NCBI GenBank assembly: GCA_002308435.1 | Contig: DBUY01000026.1 | Span: forward strand, 1 to 9,265 | DNA: 9,265 nt | Direction: 5' to 3' | Source: Proteobacteria bacterium UBA1278 | Lineage (GTDB): Bacteria; Pseudomonadota; Gammaproteobacteria; Comchoanobacterales; Comchoanobacteraceae | Part shown: positions 6,407-9,265 of the stretch, piece by piece | Layout: the number at the start of each line of letters is the position of its first letter | How positions within the stretch are numbered: position 1 is the first letter of the stretch | Made by a program: the position numbers and the translations under genes | The notes under the pieces: generated by a model | Seen by the model: only the letters and a program-made list of their open reading frames with translations | Database searches by the model: none | What the model was told of the DNA's origin: nothing

Positions 6407-7828
6407 ATGCGCTCAATTCGTCAGTTTCTCGTTGCTAATCTCCTCATCGGGGTCTTGTTTGCAACCAATTTGGCGATCCTGAGCAACCTGTATTTTGGCT
6501 ATAAGACCATCCGTCCACACCTTGATGCGCAGATGGTCATTATGGCTTATAGCTTGGATGCTTTTCTTCAAGATGATGCTTTTGCAAGTCAGCATGCCTC
6601 CCGCCTCCGAGACAGAGTCAAACATTACACGACCTCTATTCAATCCACACCATACGATGATCAAGCCTATATCGATGAATTACACCGGTCACTCGACACG
6701 ATACAATTTAAAATATTCAATCGCAGAGGACAGCTAATCGCACGCTCGCCAGAAGCGCCACAGTTCAATCAACGCACACCACTGGGATTTGGTTCTAGCA
6801 CGATCAATAACGAGAAATGGCGCACCTTTCAACTCGTCACCAAACAGAATCGGCGCATTGTCATATTTCAGCCACACCATGCACGGTTGTACATCGAAGA
6901 AAATGCCAATACAAAGGCTATTATCATCATTTTGCTGACTATCCCTCCGCTGGGCCTATTTCTCTGGGTTATCATAAGCCGTAGTCTGGTGAGTATCGGC
7001 CAGGCCAGTGATGAGATAAAGCGTCGCGCTCATAATAATCTCAACCCGATCTCGTTGTCACATATTCCGACTGAAATACAACCCTTAATCAAAGAGATCA
7101 ATTCACTATTTGATCGCCTGCACAGTAATTTTATGCGAGAGAGCCGCTTTGCCGCCGATGCAGCCCACGAACTTAAGACACCACTGGCAGCTTTGAAGAC
7201 GCATGTGCAGGTGGCGCAATCACTACGCACTGCTAAAGAAATAAAAGGCTGCTTGGACAAAATCAATCAGGGCGTTGATCGTGCAAACCATACGATTGAC
7301 CAGTTACTCACACTGAGCCGCACGATGCCGGATGTCCACATGAATGCACATGCACTGATTCAGTTGTCACAAATTGCTAAGCAAGTGGTTGCTGAGTTTG
7401 CGCCAATGGCACTGAAACGAGACATTACGTTATCTGTTGACGATCAGCTCGGCGCTGAGAGTCCAATTTTTGGGCATGAGATTGCCCTACAAACACTCGT
7501 TAGCAACTTGGTTGATAACGCGATTCGGTACAGTCCAGCGCACACGACGATCTCATTGGTGATCTCTGCAACGGATGAGCGATATCTTCTGCAAGTCATT
7601 GACCAAGGTCCAGGCATACCTGAATCGCTCAGGGATCGTGTATTTGAACGATTTTACCGTGTTGTTGGTACGCAACAAACAGGGACTGGTCTTGGCCTAA
7701 ATATTGTTCATCAAATTGTACAACTTCATAAAGGAGATATTCAACTCTCGACATCAGAAGCTGGCGCTGGCTTGACAGTGACTGTGTCGCTTCCGAGGCC
7801 ACAAGATATCCACACGCTTGCAGATTAG
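6407..7828 (+). CDS. qseC: Membrane sensor histidine kinase, QseC-like
   Basis: A 473-residue inner-membrane kinase, partner of the response regulator two bases upstream. TM1 covers about residues 7-30 and TM2 about 169-190, enclosing a periplasmic sensor of some 140 residues. A HAMP-like linker runs to about 240. The H box RFAADAAHELKTPLAAL contains phospho-acceptor His254. ATP-binding boxes follow: N box LVSNLVDNAIRYSP with Asn371, G1 DQGPGIP (399-405), F box FERFYR (413-418) and G2 GTGLGL (426-431). The LDAQMVIMAYSL segment after TM1 and the FKIFNRRGQLIARS segment parallel E. coli QseC, which is 449 residues. The stimulus is unknown: the periplasmic domain diverges and has no obvious metal-binding cluster. 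The start is the first ATG, with a weak GAAG-like binding site overlapping the preceding gene's end. Confidence 0.92.
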   Translation: MRSIRQFLVANLLIGVLFATNLAILSNLYFGYKTIRPHLDAQMVIMAYSLDAFLQDDAFASQHASRLRDRVKHYTTSIQSTPYDDQAYIDELHRSLDTIQFKIFNRRGQLIARSPEAPQFNQRTPLGFGSSTINNEKWRTFQLVTKQNRRIVIFQPHHARLYIEENANTKAIIIILLTIPPLGLFLWVIISRSLVSIGQASDEIKRRAHNNLNPISLSHIPTEIQPLIKEINSLFDRLHSNFMRESRFAADAAHELKTPLAALKTHVQVAQSLRTAKEIKGCLDKINQGVDRANHTIDQLLTLSRTMPDVHMNAHALIQLSQIAKQVVAEFAPMALKRDITLSVDDQLGAESPIFGHEIALQTLVSNLVDNAIRYSPAHTTISLVISATDERYLLQVIDQGPGIPESLRDRVFERFYRVVGTQQTGTGLGLNIVHQIVQLHKGDIQLSTSEAGAGLTVTVSLPRPQDIHTLAD

Positions 7829-7971
7829 TCACGCTTTGTCTTGGCCACTCCCTACTCACTTGTTGTTGTCCTTTTTTTAGCCACTTAACGTAACCTGATA
7901 TATCGAGATGCATCGCACCTGATTGTGGCGATACAGTTTATTTATGTTGTAATTTTATCTACACTATTGCG
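7829..7971. other. Gap between the sensor kinase and the DNA repair gene
   Basis: No gene is seen in these 143 bases. A T7 run (about 7872-7877) lacks a preceding hairpin, so it is not a convincing terminator. An imperfect hairpin pairs ATCGCAC (7912-7918) with GTGGCGAT (7925-7932), one bulged G, followed by AT-rich sequence but no T tract. I find no clear -35/-10 pair for the next gene, so it may be read through or use a weak promoter. Confidence 0.5.
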
Positions 7972-9265
7972 ATGACTGCGATCGTTTCATTTCAACGCTA
8001 CTACAACAAACGCGCACAAGTTATCTCTTTTGATCAGCTCAGTGCGCGAGATGTGGTAATTCTCCCCAACACACAGAAATCCCAGCTCTTTCTGGCGGAT
8101 AAGAAACTGCATATCCGTGATGCGACACAGGCCCTTCCAGCAATTATCAGCCTCAATCAGTGGCTTTCCCAGATCTATTTGTTTAACAACTCTTCTACGC
8201 GAAAGCCCCTTCCAGCTTATCATCAGCTACTCTTTTGGCATACCGTAGTGCGTCAGCACTCGCCAGACCTTACAGATACACAATGCTGGACGATGGCGCA
8301 ATCATATCAATCTCACTATCAACAAACCAATCAGCAACAACTACCTACTGATGAATCACATTATCAGCATTGTCTATCCAGCTATCAACAGATGCTGACA
8401 GAAGAAAATGTCATTGATCATGTGAGCATTGCCAGTAACTTCTCTGCGATGAACCTGACTGTTTCGCATGATCACTATGTATTCACCGCTTTTACTGAGT
8501 TAACCGATCAACTGAAAGTCATTATTGATGCGCTACCAACAAACTGCTTGCGGCACCTACCGCCATACCATACTGAGTCAAATATTGCGCAAATGATAGC
8601 CGATGATGCGCAAATTCAACGCGATTTTGTCGTTCATCTTTGTCAGTCACATCTAGATGATCCGACATCTGGCACACTTGGATTGGTTGTTCCAGATGTC
8701 GGATCAGCCCAGGAATTTGAAACGATCACTGAGGAGATCTGCCGCTTAACCCGCTCGACACGACTTCACGAGGATTGTCTTTCCTCTACGCTGACCAGTT
8801 CGCTGTCAGACCAGCCACTTATTCAGACTTTCACAACACTGCTACACTTTTTTGACAACCCGACCCGAGAGGCCGGACATCAGTTATTATTGTGGCCAGT
8901 TTTACATCAGCCGGATATTCCAACCAGTGCTTACCATCTTTTTTGCCAATCACTTTGTGATATTTCGTTGGCCCGTTGGCCTGATCATCCGTTTTTTTCA
9001 GTAGACGCGCCTGACCCTATTCATCGTATTGCAGATTTTTGTCGGTTGCTGTTGGCGCCACACCCTAATCAACCCATGCTGTGGCATGAATGGCAAGCTT
9101 GGTTTCGTAATATAATTGTCAAGCTCATTGGAAATTATCAGCCGCATACCTCTCAAGATGCGCATTTGTATCAGGCCTGGTTACAAGCCATTCGTGATCA
9201 ACCTTGTCCGCCATGGATGTCAGGACCGATTAGCTACAAGGATTGGTTGATGGCGACGAAGCGCT
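7972..9265 (+). CDS. Probable DNA repair protein, AddB-like / PD-(D/E)XK nuclease family (N-terminal part)
   Basis: Open for 431 codons and cut by the window edge. ATG 7972 is the first possible start in a frame whose upstream stop is at 7891; there is no clear ribosome binding site. Residues 28-46 (VVILPNTQKSQLFLADKKL) and 58-69 (ISLNQWLSQIY) fit the opening of the roughly 900-residue proteobacterial 'probable DNA repair protein' family, which ends in a RecB-type nuclease domain. Residues 234-253 (from GTLGLVVPDV) fit its next conserved strand. The N-terminal half of such proteins is a degenerate helicase-like fold, as in AddB, and no Walker A is visible here. The likely role is double-strand-break end processing. 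The decisive C-terminal nuclease motif lies beyond the window. The protein is notably rich in Gln and His. Residues 230-245 are encoded by a perfect inverted repeat. Confidence 0.65.
   Translation, partial: MTAIVSFQRYYNKRAQVISFDQLSARDVVILPNTQKSQLFLADKKLHIRDATQALPAIISLNQWLSQIYLFNNSSTRKPLPAYHQLLFWHTVVRQHSPDLTDTQCWTMAQSYQSHYQQTNQQQLPTDESHYQHCLSSYQQMLTEENVIDHVSIASNFSAMNLTVSHDHYVFTAFTELTDQLKVIIDALPTNCLRHLPPYHTESNIAQMIADDAQIQRDFVVHLCQSHLDDPTSGTLGLVVPDVGSAQEFETITEEICRLTRSTRLHEDCLSSTLTSSLSDQPLIQTFTTLLHFFDNPTREAGHQLLLWPVLHQPDIPTSAYHLFCQSLCDISLARWPDHPFFSVDAPDPIHRIADFCRLLLAPHPNQPMLWHEWQAWFRNIIVKLIGNYQPHTSQDAHLYQAWLQAIRDQPCPPWMSGPISYKDWLMATKR
8658..8706. repeat. Perfect 15-bp inverted repeat inside the DNA repair gene
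   Basis: TGATCCGACATCTGG (8658-8672) and CCAGATGTCGGATCA (8692-8706) are exact reverse complements separated by 19 bases. In the reading frame the left arm encodes DPTSG (residues 230-234) and the right arm PDVGS (241-245). Neither arm recurs elsewhere in the window as far as I can see. The right arm falls in the conserved VVPD segment, while the left arm falls in what is normally a variable loop, so the left arm may be a copied inversion of the right. The repeat is seen directly; its origin is inference. Confidence 0.85.

Noticed and set aside
7871..7878. T run after the sensor kinase as an intrinsic terminator
   Set aside because: No stable hairpin immediately precedes it; the only complementary bases (TGGC and GCCA) are far apart and lie on either side of the run.
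7629..7913. 94-residue minus-strand open frame over the end of the sensor kinase
   Set aside because: It overlaps the conserved ATP-binding boxes of the kinase and shows no recognisable domain or initiation signal.
1..9265. CRISPR array, insertion sequence, prophage or toxin-antitoxin module
   Set aside because: No regularly spaced direct repeats, transposase or integrase motifs, or pairs of small genes are present; all sizeable gaps are accounted for.

Overview
The window looks like a chromosomal segment of a gammaproteobacterium of moderate GC content. I base this on three things: a 1609-residue NAD-dependent glutamate dehydrogenase of the large (about 180 kDa) class, a QseB/QseC-type two-component pair, and a tRNA-Glu close to the E. 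coli sequence. I cannot name the genus. Nothing suggests a plasmid, prophage or insertion sequence, and there is no transposase, integrase or CRISPR array.

Layout from left to right. A tRNA-Glu(UUC) gene lies at 61-133, preceded by a self-complementary leader. A glutathione-peroxidase-like gene follows at 197-694 on the plus strand. It ends 13 bases from the stop codon of the convergent gene gdhB (708-5537, minus), which fills half of the window. A 192-base divergent intergenic region (5538-5729) holds recognisable promoters for both flanking genes, an 11-base palindrome inside the gdhB promoter spacer, and an 8-bp inverted repeat in the gdhB leader. Reading right from there are a response regulator (5730-6404) and its sensor kinase (6407-7828), two bases apart and surely one operon. 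After a 143-base gap, a gene open to the window edge (7972-9265) resembles the N-terminal part of the AddB-like / PD-(D/E)XK 'probable DNA repair protein' family.

How the genes relate. GdhB converts glutamate to 2-oxoglutarate and ammonia. The two-component system is transcribed divergently from it and could share control of the intergenic region, but this is inferred from position only. The peroxidase and the DNA repair gene have no evident functional link to the rest.

I do not see a convincing new multi-gene system. The points most worth a second look are a perfect 15-bp inverted repeat inside the DNA repair gene, the divergent control region with its palindromes, a glutathione peroxidase that keeps only the peroxidatic cysteine, a changed glycine-rich loop in GdhB, and unusual acceptor-stem and leader pairing around the tRNA.
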